Shown piece by piece: positions 1 through 5,824 of a DNA stretch of 5,824 bases. The DNA is taken from contig JAAFHH010000217.1 of assembly GCA_013297545.1 (NCBI GenBank), positions 1 to 5,824 of the forward strand, in the 5' to 3' direction. Made by a program: the position numbers and the translations under genes. Position 1 is the first letter of the stretch, and each line of letters starts with the position of its first letter. The notes beneath the pieces are model-generated. The model saw nothing but the letters and a program-made list of their open reading frames with translations. It did not search any database and was not told the DNA's origin. This stretch comes from Alphaproteobacteria bacterium (GTDB taxonomy: Bacteria > Pseudomonadota > Alphaproteobacteria > Elsterales > Elsteraceae).

Positions 1-227
1 CCGGCCAGACGATCGAAGGGTATCTCTTGCAGCCGATCTTGGTCGGCGACCGGGTGGGTTTGCACCCGGTCTGGGTGATCTTTGCCCTGCTCGCTGGCGG
101 CGCGCTGTTCGGCTTTCTTGGCGTGTTGCTGGCGATTCCAGTCGCCGCAGTGGCGGGCGTGCTGATCCGGTTTGCGATTGATCGCTATCTCGCAAGCCCG
201 CTTTACGATCCGACGCGGCCCGGATGA
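1..227 (+). CDS. AI-2E/PerM family membrane transporter, C-terminal fragment
   Basis: This is the 3' end of a gene that begins before the window. Reading is open from base 3, giving 74 codons to the TGA at 225-227; the TTG at 27 lies inside the open frame and is not taken as a start. The visible part begins GQTIEGYLLQP, continues through a GDRVGLHPVWV segment, then a long hydrophobic stretch rich in Gly, Ala, Leu and Val, and ends in a short polar tail. The motif followed by paired hydrophobic helices is typical of the last conserved block of the AI-2E/PerM permease family, inner-membrane proteins of about 350-400 residues with several transmembrane helices. Substrates differ or are unknown across the family, so no substrate or symbol is given. 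The stop overlaps the hdaA start (ATGA, 224-227), which suggests translational coupling. The family call is fairly sure; the function is not. Confidence 0.82.
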   Translation, partial: GQTIEGYLLQPILVGDRVGLHPVWVIFALLAGGALFGFLGVLLAIPVAAVAGVLIRFAIDRYLASPLYDPTRPG

Positions 228-904
228 CCCAGCTGCTGCTCGACCTGCCGGTCGGTGTGCGGTTGGACGATGGTGACTTCCTGGTTGCTGATCCCAACGC
301 CCGCGCCATGGCGTGGATCGAGCGCTGGCCGGACTGGCCGCACCGCCGCTTGGCCTTGGTTGGACCGGCAGGGTCGGGCAAGTCGCACTTGGCGGCGATC
401 TGGGCCCGGCGTGCCGACGCCGTGAGTGTCGGTGGTGCAGCGCTGTCGGCGCCGATTGATCGCACCCTCGTGATTGATGATGCCGAGCGCGCCGCAGAGC
501 GCCCGCTGCTGCACACCCTCAACCTCGCGGCGGAGAGTGGTCATTCGGTCCTGCTGGTCAGTCGCGAGCCGCCAACGCGCTGGCCGGTTGCCTTGGCCGA
601 CCTCGCCTCGCGCTTGGCAACCATCGTGGTGGCGACCCTCGATCCGCCGGATCAAACCCTGCTGGCCGCCGTGCTGGTCAAGCACGCAGCGGACCGGCAA
701 TTGGCCGTGCCGCCGGCGGTCATCCGCTACCTGGAGCCGCGCATTGAACGCTCGTTTGCGGCGGCAGCGGCGGTGATCCAGGCCCTCGATCAGGCCGCCG
801 TTGCCCGGCGTCGCCGGGTCAGTTTGGCACTCGCCCGCGAGGTGCTGGCGAGCCTGGCCGCGGATCGTCACTATTCCGTCACCGATCCGTCACACCAGCC
901 ATGA
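224..904 (+). CDS. hdaA: HdaA-type DnaA-related regulatory inactivator of replication initiation
   Basis: The product is a 226-residue AAA+ protein similar to the ATPase domain of DnaA but without its C-terminal helix-turn-helix domain, which is the layout of Hda/HdaA. Hda binds the DNA-loaded beta sliding clamp and stimulates ATP hydrolysis by DnaA, preventing re-initiation (RIDA). Visible motifs are a near-N-terminal QLLLDLP (residues 3-9) resembling the clamp-binding QL-x-L peptide; Walker A GPAGSGKS (47-54); Walker B LVIDDAE (82-88); a sensor I region around LLVSREPP (110-117); box VII DLASRL (126-131) with the likely arginine finger R130; and a sensor II region around R176. The ATG start is supported by the clamp motif beginning at residue 3 and by the 4-base overlap with the permease gene. 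No strong Shine-Dalgarno precedes it, in keeping with coupled translation. The last codons carry Pho-box-like repeats. A generic DnaA/Hda-like ATPase is the alternative, but size, motif and context favour HdaA. Confidence 0.88.
   Translation: MTQLLLDLPVGVRLDDGDFLVADPNARAMAWIERWPDWPHRRLALVGPAGSGKSHLAAIWARRADAVSVGGAALSAPIDRTLVIDDAERAAERPLLHTLNLAAESGHSVLLVSREPPTRWPVALADLASRLATIVVATLDPPDQTLLAAVLVKHAADRQLAVPPAVIRYLEPRIERSFAAAAAVIQALDQAAVARRRRVSLALAREVLASLAADRHYSVTDPSHQP
865..893 (+). promoter_or_regulatory. Candidate Pho box (PhoB site): three heptamers at 11-bp spacing upstream of ppk1
   Basis: TCGTCAC starts at 865, CCGTCAC at 876 and CCGTCAC at 887, so the units are exactly 11 bp apart with 4-bp gaps. 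The PhoB consensus is direct repeats of about CTGTCAT/C with the same 11-bp period. The second and third units here match CTGTCAC at 6 of 7 positions; the second base is C rather than the usual T. The repeats lie in the end of hdaA, and because 11 is not a multiple of 3 each falls in a different reading frame. The last unit ends 59 bases before the ppk1 ATG. A weak -10-like TTCAAT lies at 908-913, 14 bases after the last unit, slightly further than in the classical phoA promoter. Function is inferred from spacing, sequence and position only. Confidence 0.5.
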
Positions 905-939
905 CGCTTCAATGGTACCCGCGCCGAACCGGATTGACC

Positions 940-944
940 AAGGA
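940..944 (+). promoter_or_regulatory. Ribosome binding site of ppk1
   Basis: AAGGA ends 8 bases before the ATG at 953. It is the clearest Shine-Dalgarno sequence in the window and supports that start codon. It lies in the 48-base gap after hdaA, so ppk1 can be translated independently of the upstream gene. Confidence 0.7.
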
Positions 945-952
945 CACCCCCC

Positions 953-3079
953 ATGACTGCCGCGCCCCAGATCTCGCCGACTGCCCCTGAACGTTTCGTC
1001 AATCGGGAGCTGTCTTGGCTCGCCTTTAACATGCGGGTCCTGGGTGAGTGCGCGAACCTCCGCCACCCGCTGTTGGAGCGCCTGCGCTTCTTGTCGATTT
1101 CGGATTCGAACTTCGATGAATTCTTCATGGTCCGCGTCGCTGACCTGAAGGGCCAGATCAACGCCGGCATCGAGGAACTGAGCCAAGACGGCCTGACCCC
1201 GGCCCAGCAGCTGGATGCCGTGAGTGCGAGCGCGCGCGAACTCGCAGCCGATCAAGACCGCATGTGGCGCACGCTGCGCACCGAGATCGAGGCCGCCGGC
1301 ATCAACCTGATCGACGCGGCGTCGGCCACGCCGGAGGAAACCACCTGGCTCGCGAACTACTTCTTGGATCAGATCTTCCCGGTGTTGACGCCGCTCGCGG
1401 TTGATCCGGCGCACCCGTTCCCGTTCATCCCGAACCGTGGCATGGCGCTCGCCTTGCAGCTGCAGCGCCCGAGCGATGGCCGGGTGCAGCGCGCCTTGGT
1501 GCCGATCCCGGCCAAGGTGTCGCGCTTCATTCGCCTGCCCGGTGACGCCATTCGCTTCATCGCGATCGAAGACCTGATCACCCGCTTCCTCGAACGCCTG
1601 TTCCCGGCCTTCGAAGTGACGGGGTCCGGCCTGTTCCGGATCAACCGCGACAGCGAAATGGAAATCGAAGAAGAAGCCGAAGATCTGGTGCGGTTGTTCG
1701 AATCCGCCCTGAAGCGCCGCCGCCGCGGCCGGGTGATCCGCCTGTGCGTCGCAATCGGCATGCCGAGCGATTTGGAAGACTTCGTGCAAGAAGCCCTGCG
1801 CGTGCCCGATGCCGATGTCTACCGCGTCGATGGCATCGTCGGCCTAGCCGACGTCAAGCAGCTGATCGTCGACGACAAGCCGGACTTGAAGTTCGCCCCC
1901 TACAATCCGCGCTTTCCCGAACGCATCCGCGATTTCGGCGGCGACTGTTTTGCCGCGATCCGGGCCAAGGACATCATCGTCCACCACCCGTATGAGAGCT
2001 TCGATGTCGTCGTGCAGTTCGTGCGCCAAGCTGCCGCCGATCCGGCCGTGGTGGCGATCAAGCAGACGCTCTATCGCACGTCCGATGACAGCCCGATCGT
2101 GCGCGCCCTGGTCGACGCCGCCGAGGCTGGCAAGTCGGTCACGGCACTGGTGGAACTCAAAGCGCGCTTCGATGAAGAAGCCAACATCCGCTGGGCGCGC
2201 GACTTGGAACGCGCTGGCGTGCAGGTGGTCTACGGCTTCATCGATCTGAAAACCCACGCCAAGATCAGCCAAGTGGTTCGCCGCGAGGGCGCCAATCTGC
2301 GCAGCTACGTCCACTTTGGTACGGGCAACTATCACCCGATCACGGCGAAGATCTACACCGACTTGTCGTTCTTCACCTGTGATCCGGATCTGTGCCGCGA
2401 TGCCGCGCGGATGTTCAACTTCATGACCGGCTACGCCCAGCCCGAAGTGCTGGACAAGTTGGCGATGGCGCCGTTCTCGCTGCGCCGGACCTTGCTGAAG
2501 CACATGGAAGCCGAAATCGCCCACGCCGAAGCCGGCCGGCCGGCGGCGATCTGGGCCAAGATGAACAGCCTGGTCGACCCAGAAATCATCGACACGCTCT
2601 ACCGCGCCTCCCAAGCCGGCGTGGAGGTGCAGCTGGTGATCCGCGGCATTTGCTGCCTGCGCGCGGGCGTGCCGGGTCTGTCGGAGCGTATCCACGTCCG
2701 GTCGATCATCGGGCGGTTCTTGGAGCACTCCCGCATCGTCTGCTTTGGCAATGGCAAGGGTCTGCCGTCGCCCGAAGCCAAGGTGTTCATCGCATCCGCC
2801 GATTGGATGCCGCGCAATCTGGACCGCCGGGTGGAAACCCTGATACCGATCGAGAACGCGACTTGCCACAGTCAGGTGCTGGACCAGATCATGGCCGTGA
2901 ACTTCAAGGACACGGCGCATTCCTGGCTGATGCGCCCCGATAGCGGCTGGTCACGTCCGGAGGGTGGGTCCGATGGCTTCTCCGCCCACCAGTTCTTTAT
3001 GACCAATCCAAGCCTGTCAGGTCGGGGCAGCGCGTTGAAGAAGACAGGCGGTACGCGTGCTCGCAAGGTCCAGGGATAG
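953..3079 (+). CDS. ppk1: Polyphosphate kinase 1
   Basis: The 708-residue product reversibly transfers the gamma-phosphate of ATP onto inorganic polyphosphate. It has the full PPK1 layout: N domain (about 14-120, with FVNRELSWLAFNMRVL and the nucleotide-contact region SNFDEFFMVR at 52-61), head domain (about 127-330), and C1 and C2 phospholipase-D-like catalytic domains (about 337-505 and 510-685). The autophosphorylated histidine is H435 in KTHAKI and the second catalytic histidine is H592 in EHSRI. R375, R405, Y468 and R564 fall at the same numbers I recall for the E. coli active site, so the enzyme should be active. The C-terminal FFMTNPSLSGRG block (681-692) resembles alphaproteobacterial PPK1s, followed by a short basic tail (KKTGGTRARK). 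E. coli PPK is about 688 residues, so the length is normal. The start has a good AAGGA site. The last 23 bases overlap ppx. Possible PhoB control comes from the repeats at 865-893. Confidence 0.97.
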   Translation: MTAAPQISPTAPERFVNRELSWLAFNMRVLGECANLRHPLLERLRFLSISDSNFDEFFMVRVADLKGQINAGIEELSQDGLTPAQQLDAVSASARELAADQDRMWRTLRTEIEAAGINLIDAASATPEETTWLANYFLDQIFPVLTPLAVDPAHPFPFIPNRGMALALQLQRPSDGRVQRALVPIPAKVSRFIRLPGDAIRFIAIEDLITRFLERLFPAFEVTGSGLFRINRDSEMEIEEEAEDLVRLFESALKRRRRGRVIRLCVAIGMPSDLEDFVQEALRVPDADVYRVDGIVGLADVKQLIVDDKPDLKFAPYNPRFPERIRDFGGDCFAAIRAKDIIVHHPYESFDVVVQFVRQAAADPAVVAIKQTLYRTSDDSPIVRALVDAAEAGKSVTALVELKARFDEEANIRWARDLERAGVQVVYGFIDLKTHAKISQVVRREGANLRSYVHFGTGNYHPITAKIYTDLSFFTCDPDLCRDAARMFNFMTGYAQPEVLDKLAMAPFSLRRTLLKHMEAEIAHAEAGRPAAIWAKMNSLVDPEIIDTLYRASQAGVEVQLVIRGICCLRAGVPGLSERIHVRSIIGRFLEHSRIVCFGNGKGLPSPEAKVFIASADWMPRNLDRRVETLIPIENATCHSQVLDQIMAVNFKDTAHSWLMRPDSGWSRPEGGSDGFSAHQFFMTNPSLSGRGSALKKTGGTRARKVQG

Positions 3080-4595
3080 GGACATCAATATCGACCAGGA
3101 TCTGCGCGCACCCGCAGCCGAAGACCGCTGCGCGGTCATCGACATCGGCTCCAACTCGATCCGGCTGGTCGCCTACCAGAACGCGGGCCGCGCCCCCTTG
3201 CCGCTGTTCAACGAGAAGGTGATGTGCGGGCTCGGTCGCGGGCTCGCCTCGACCGGCCGGCTCGATCCCGACGGCGTGCGCATGGCGCTCGACAATCTGG
3301 TGCGCTTTCGCGGCCTGGTCGACGCCATGGGCATCACCCAGGTGCATGTGCTGGCAACCGCAGCGGTGCGCGATGCCGTCAACGGCCGGGACTTCGCCGA
3401 TGAGGTGGAGCGCCGAGCGCGCTTCGCCATCCATATTGTCACCGGCGAGGAAGAAGCCCGCCTGTCTGCCTGGGGGGTGCTCTCTGGCATTCCCGATGCT
3501 GACGGCGTGATGGGCGACCTGGGCGGTGGATCGCTCGAGCTGGTCGACATCCACGAGCAAGCGGCCGGCAGCCATGCGACCGTGCCGCTTGGGCCGTTGC
3601 GCCTCGGCGACCTTGCTGGCGGGTCGATGCGCCGGGCGCGCACGATCGTGCAGCGCGAGCTTGCCACCTTGCCGTGGCTCGGCCAGCTGGCGGGGCGCCG
3701 CTTCTACGCCGTCGGCGGATCGTGGCGCAACCTCGCCCGGGTGATGATGGATCAGCTGGGCTACCCGCTGCCGGTGATCCACCACTACGCGGTGCCCGGC
3801 AGCCAAGCGGCCGTGCTGCTCGAACAGATGGTGCGGCTGGCCAAGGACAAGGCGCGCCGCTTGCCATCGGTCTCGCGCCGGCGCGCGGACACGCTGCCGC
3901 TGGCAGCGCTGGTGCTGCGCGAGGTGCTGGCTCTCGGGCCACCGGCAGAACTCGTGTTCTCCGCCAACGGCTTGCGCGAAGGCTGCCTGTTCGACCAGCT
4001 GGCACCAGACGAGCGCCTGCTGGACCCCTTGGAAGTCGGCATTCGCGCGATCGCGGGGGAGGGGCGGTTTCGCTTCTCGGTCGACCGGCTGAAGGCGTTC
4101 ATGTCTCCGATCCTGGTCGATGTCGCCCCGCCGGTGCGCCGGCTCGCTCGGGCGGTCTGCTTGCTGTCCGACATCGCGTGGATGGAACACCCGGACCACC
4201 GGGCCCAGCACGCCTACCAGCGCGCCCTCTATCTGCCGGCGACGGGGATCGACCACGCCGGCCGCGCGTTCCTTGCGCTCGCCATGCTGGCACGCTACGG
4301 CGCTGCGACCGACGGGGCGGAAGCCGCCGTCGCGCGCCGTCTGTTGCCGGAGGCGGACCAAGTGATCGCGATCCGCGTTGGGCTTGCCCTGCGGCTTGCC
4401 TACACGCTGTCTGGCGGGGCCACCAGCGTCCTGGAGGATTCCCGGCTCGCCTTCGATGGCGCGACCCTCACGTTGGAGATTGGCTCGAGCGGCCTGATGC
4501 TCGCCGGGGACGCGCTGGATCGCCGCATTGATGCGCTGGCGCGCACGCTCGCCGCAGCAGGTCGGGTGGTGGTGACCGGTGATGGCCGACGCTAG
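3057..4595 (+). CDS. ppx: Exopolyphosphatase (Ppx/GppA phosphatase family)
   Basis: The 512-residue product belongs to the ASKHA-fold Ppx/GppA family, which removes terminal phosphates from polyphosphate and, in some members, hydrolyses pppGpp. Visible motifs are the phosphate-1 loop DIGSNSIRLV (29-38), TAAVRDAVNG (101-110), the catalytic-glutamate motif VTGEEEARL (128-136, E132 the likely base), the phosphate-2 loop GDLGGGSLEL (153-162), VGGSWRNLARV (219-229) and FSANGLREGCL (301-311). After about residue 320 there is a helical C-terminal domain with HPDHR (378-382) and GIDHAGRAFLALAMLARYG (397-415), as in longer Ppx proteins. The start is taken as the GTG at 3057, preceded by a weak AGGCGG; the conserved domain begins near residue 25, and I see no ATG or further GTG/TTG before it. 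The 23-base overlap with ppk1 implies coupled translation. Preference for polyphosphate over pppGpp is inferred from the ppk1 neighbour. Confidence 0.93.
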   Translation: MLARSRDRDINIDQDLRAPAAEDRCAVIDIGSNSIRLVAYQNAGRAPLPLFNEKVMCGLGRGLASTGRLDPDGVRMALDNLVRFRGLVDAMGITQVHVLATAAVRDAVNGRDFADEVERRARFAIHIVTGEEEARLSAWGVLSGIPDADGVMGDLGGGSLELVDIHEQAAGSHATVPLGPLRLGDLAGGSMRRARTIVQRELATLPWLGQLAGRRFYAVGGSWRNLARVMMDQLGYPLPVIHHYAVPGSQAAVLLEQMVRLAKDKARRLPSVSRRRADTLPLAALVLREVLALGPPAELVFSANGLREGCLFDQLAPDERLLDPLEVGIRAIAGEGRFRFSVDRLKAFMSPILVDVAPPVRRLARAVCLLSDIAWMEHPDHRAQHAYQRALYLPATGIDHAGRAFLALAMLARYGAATDGAEAAVARRLLPEADQVIAIRVGLALRLAYTLSGGATSVLEDSRLAFDGATLTLEIGSSGLMLAGDALDRRIDALARTLAAAGRVVVTGDGRR

Positions 4596-4628
4596 CATCA
4601 CGCCTGATGGCAAACACTCAACCGTGCC

Positions 4629-4702
4629 GTGGATCGCGGGGGCGGGCCGCGGCTACTCCGTAGCCGCGGCCACCCAAACACGCTAGGACAGGACCGATCC
4701 AC
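4629..4702. repeat. Outer 8-bp inverted repeat enclosing the spacer hairpin
   Basis: GTGGATCG (4629-4636) is the exact reverse complement of CGATCCAC (4695-4702). The arms flank the 12-bp hairpin at 4645-4671 asymmetrically, with 8 bases on the left and 23 on the right. Together they could form a larger branched RNA or DNA structure filling most of the 124-base spacer between ppx and the aldo/keto reductase. The arms are short enough that chance cannot be excluded. Elsewhere in the spacer there is only a small stem just after the ppx stop (CATCA 4596-4600 with TGATG 4605-4609) and no convincing promoter. Confidence 0.4.
4645..4671 (+). terminator. Perfect 12-bp GC-rich hairpin after ppx, possible terminator
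   Basis: GGCCGCGGCTAC (4645-4656) and GTAGCCGCGGCC (4660-4671) are perfect reverse complements around a 3-base TCC loop. The position, 49 bases after the ppx stop and before the next gene, suits a transcription end for the hdaA-ppk1-ppx unit. No run of T follows on either strand (the + strand continues ACCCAAACAC), so it is not a classical intrinsic terminator. It could act as a U-tract-less terminator, a 3'-end stabiliser, or be a copy of a dispersed palindromic repeat. Confidence 0.5.
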
Positions 4703-4710
4703 AAAGTGGC

Positions 4711-4715
4711 GGGGA
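4711..4715 (+). promoter_or_regulatory. Ribosome binding site of the aldo/keto reductase gene
   Basis: GGGGA ends 4 bases before the ATG at 4720, a slightly short but usable spacing. A small CCAC/GTGG stem with an AAA loop (4699-4709) lies directly upstream. Confidence 0.5.
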
Positions 4716-4719
4716 TGCC

Positions 4720-5685
4720 ATGCAGTATCGGACCCTTGGAACCAGCGGCTTGCAGGTCAGCGCCATTTGCCTCGGCGGCAATTCCTGGGGGGCGGCCGGG
4801 CGCCGTGCGTGGGGTGCCTTCGGACCGGACGAAAGCCGCGCGTTCTTCCGTCGCGCCCTTGATGTTGGCATCACGTTCTTCGACACCGCGGATGTCTACA
4901 ACCAGGGGGTGAGCGAGACCATCGTCGGCAGCGAGCTGTTGACCCTAGTGCCGCGTCACGAGGTGGTGATCTCGACCAAAGTCGGCATTCCGATCGGCAG
5001 GGGCCCGAACCAGGGCGGCATTGGGCGCAAATACATCCTCGCCAGCATCGACCAGCAGCTGCAGCGCCTGCGCACCGATCACATCGACGTCTACCAACTG
5101 CACCGCCTGGATGAGACCACGCCGCTCGAAGAAGCGATGGCGACCTTGAGCGAGCTCGTGCGCGCGGGCAAGGTGCGCTACATCGGTGGCTCGACCATGC
5201 CGGCTTGGCGCTTTGCCGAGATGTGCATGCTGGCGGAGTGCAAGGGCTATGCCCGGCCGATCGCGATGCAGAACCTCTACAATCTGATTGCGCGCGAAGA
5301 AGAGCGGGAGATGATCCCGGCCTGCCTGCGCTTTGGCGTCGGCCTCATCCCCTACAGCCCGCTCGCCCGCGGCTTCCTCGCCGGCAACCGCACCCGCGAG
5401 GGCGGGACGACCGAGCGCGCGCAAAAAGACGCGATCGCCCGCAAGGACCCGTACCGGGACTGCGACTGGGCGATTGTCGACGCGGTGACCCGGATCGCAA
5501 CCGATCGCGGCGTCAAGCCAATCCAGGTGGCACTCGCGTGGTTGCTGTCGAAGCCGGTGATGGCGTCGCCGATCATCGGTGCGACGCAGCTGGACTACTT
5601 GGATGACGCGGCGGCCGCGACGGCGATTGTGCTCAGTGCGGAGGAGATCACCGCACTCGAACAGCCGTACCAGTGGCGGGCGTAG
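4720..5685 (+). CDS. Aldo/keto reductase, YajO-like
   Basis: The 321-residue product is a cytosolic (beta/alpha)8-barrel oxidoreductase of the aldo/keto reductase superfamily, which reduces carbonyls with NAD(P)H. The catalytic tetrad is complete: D55 and Y60 in FFDTADVY, K87 in ISTKVG, and H128 in YQLHRLD. YNLIAREEEREMIP (187-200), PYSPLARGFLAG (211-222), QVALAWLLSKP (269-279) and the cofactor-contact region PIIGATQLDYLDDA (284-297) closely resemble E. coli YajO, whose length (about 324) also fits. The start begins MQYRTLGTSGLQVS, the usual N-terminus of the family, and has a GGGGA site. The gene follows ppx after a 124-base spacer with a strong hairpin, so it is probably a separate transcription unit, and it is followed after 5 bases by a probable cupin gene. 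The substrate cannot be read from the sequence; a YajO-type role near 1-deoxyxylulose 5-phosphate would be a guess. Confidence 0.93.
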   Translation: MQYRTLGTSGLQVSAICLGGNSWGAAGRRAWGAFGPDESRAFFRRALDVGITFFDTADVYNQGVSETIVGSELLTLVPRHEVVISTKVGIPIGRGPNQGGIGRKYILASIDQQLQRLRTDHIDVYQLHRLDETTPLEEAMATLSELVRAGKVRYIGGSTMPAWRFAEMCMLAECKGYARPIAMQNLYNLIAREEEREMIPACLRFGVGLIPYSPLARGFLAGNRTREGGTTERAQKDAIARKDPYRDCDWAIVDAVTRIATDRGVKPIQVALAWLLSKPVMASPIIGATQLDYLDDAAAATAIVLSAEEITALEQPYQWRA

Positions 5686-5690
5686 GTGCG

Positions 5691-5824
5691 ATGCCCACGA
5701 TCGTGACCGATGTCCGTGAGTTTCGGGCCGACCGGGCGTGGGGTGCCCGCGACCTTGCGACAATCGATGGCGCGACAGTCCGCCTGCATTGGACCGATCA
5801 GCCCTATCGCTGGCACCGCAATGA
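5691..5824 (+). CDS. Probable cupin-domain protein, N-terminal fragment
   Basis: An open frame starts at ATG 5691 and runs 44 codons to the window edge without a stop. It begins MPTIVTDVREF and reaches VRLHWTDQPYRWHRN, which resembles the first strands of small cupin proteins, where this segment leads into the metal-binding His/Glu motif. That motif would lie beyond the window, so metal binding and function cannot be judged. The start lies 5 bases after the reductase stop; an AGG overlapping that stop (5684-5686) is the only Shine-Dalgarno-like sequence, which suggests coupling with the reductase. The reading frame is likely real; the family call rests on a short segment. Confidence 0.6.
   Translation, partial: MPTIVTDVREFRADRAWGARDLATIDGATVRLHWTDQPYRWHRN

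Noticed and set aside
27..227. A small 66-residue membrane protein starting at TTG 27
   Set aside because: The frame is open upstream to the window edge and the upstream codons (GQTIEGYL) fit the AI-2E/PerM family, so this is the end of a larger gene.
934..939. TTGACC as a -35 promoter element for ppk1
   Set aside because: It is only 13 bases before the ATG at 953, so the matching -10 and transcription start would fall inside the coding region.
1844..2920. A 358-codon open frame on the - strand opposite ppk1
   Set aside because: It covers the catalytic domains of PPK1, which fix the + strand frame. The antisense protein shows no motif and is a GC-driven artefact.
3123..3137. GACCGC/GCGGTC inverted repeat with a 3-base loop near the ppx start
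   Set aside because: It lies within conserved codons (DRCAV) just before the phosphate-binding loop. A 6-bp stem is common by chance in DNA this GC-rich.
2997..4613. A 538-codon open frame on the - strand opposite ppx
   Set aside because: It lies antisense to a clearly conserved ppx gene. Its translation is rich in Arg, His, Gln and Ala with no recognisable domain, as expected for the shadow of a high-GC gene.
4629..4862. A 77-codon + strand frame running through the ppx-reductase spacer
   Set aside because: It crosses the hairpin and runs into the reductase gene in another frame, has no ribosome binding site and no protein motif.

Overview
This window looks like a chromosomal housekeeping region of a high-GC alphaproteobacterium, probably of the Rhodospirillales type. 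The evidence is the GC-rich third codon positions, the protein similarities, and the gene order AI-2E/PerM permease - hdaA - ppk1 - ppx, which I recall from that class. No mobile element, CRISPR array, tRNA or rRNA is visible. All genes lie on the + strand.

Layout: (1) 1-227 is the C-terminal end of an AI-2E/PerM-family membrane protein. Its stop overlaps the start of the next gene in an ATGA. (2) 224-904 encodes an HdaA-type DnaA-related AAA+ protein with no DNA-binding domain and an N-terminal sliding-clamp-binding motif. (3) 953-3079 encodes polyphosphate kinase 1 with every catalytic landmark intact. (4) 3057-4595 encodes an exopolyphosphatase/Ppx-GppA phosphatase that starts with GTG inside the end of ppk1. 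(5) 4596-4719 is a non-coding spacer with a perfect 12-bp hairpin and further inverted repeats. (6) 4720-5685 encodes a YajO-like aldo/keto reductase with a complete catalytic tetrad. (7) 5691 to the window edge is the start of a probable cupin protein, 5 bases behind the reductase.

The first four genes are packed tightly enough to be cotranscribed, although ppk1 may also have its own promoter. PPK1 makes polyphosphate from ATP and Ppx hydrolyses it, so the two overlapping genes form a synthesis/degradation pair. HdaA would act separately, switching off DnaA after replication initiation. The reductase and cupin look like a second, unrelated small operon behind the hairpin.

The most interesting signal is three (T/C)CGTCAC heptamers repeated at exactly 11-bp spacing (865-893). 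They sit in the last codons of hdaA, 60-88 bp upstream of the ppk1 start. The spacing is that of PhoB 'Pho boxes', and the repeats fall in three different reading frames, so protein coding does not explain them. This suggests phosphate-starvation control of ppk1-ppx from inside the upstream gene. I do not see a wholly new biological system here.
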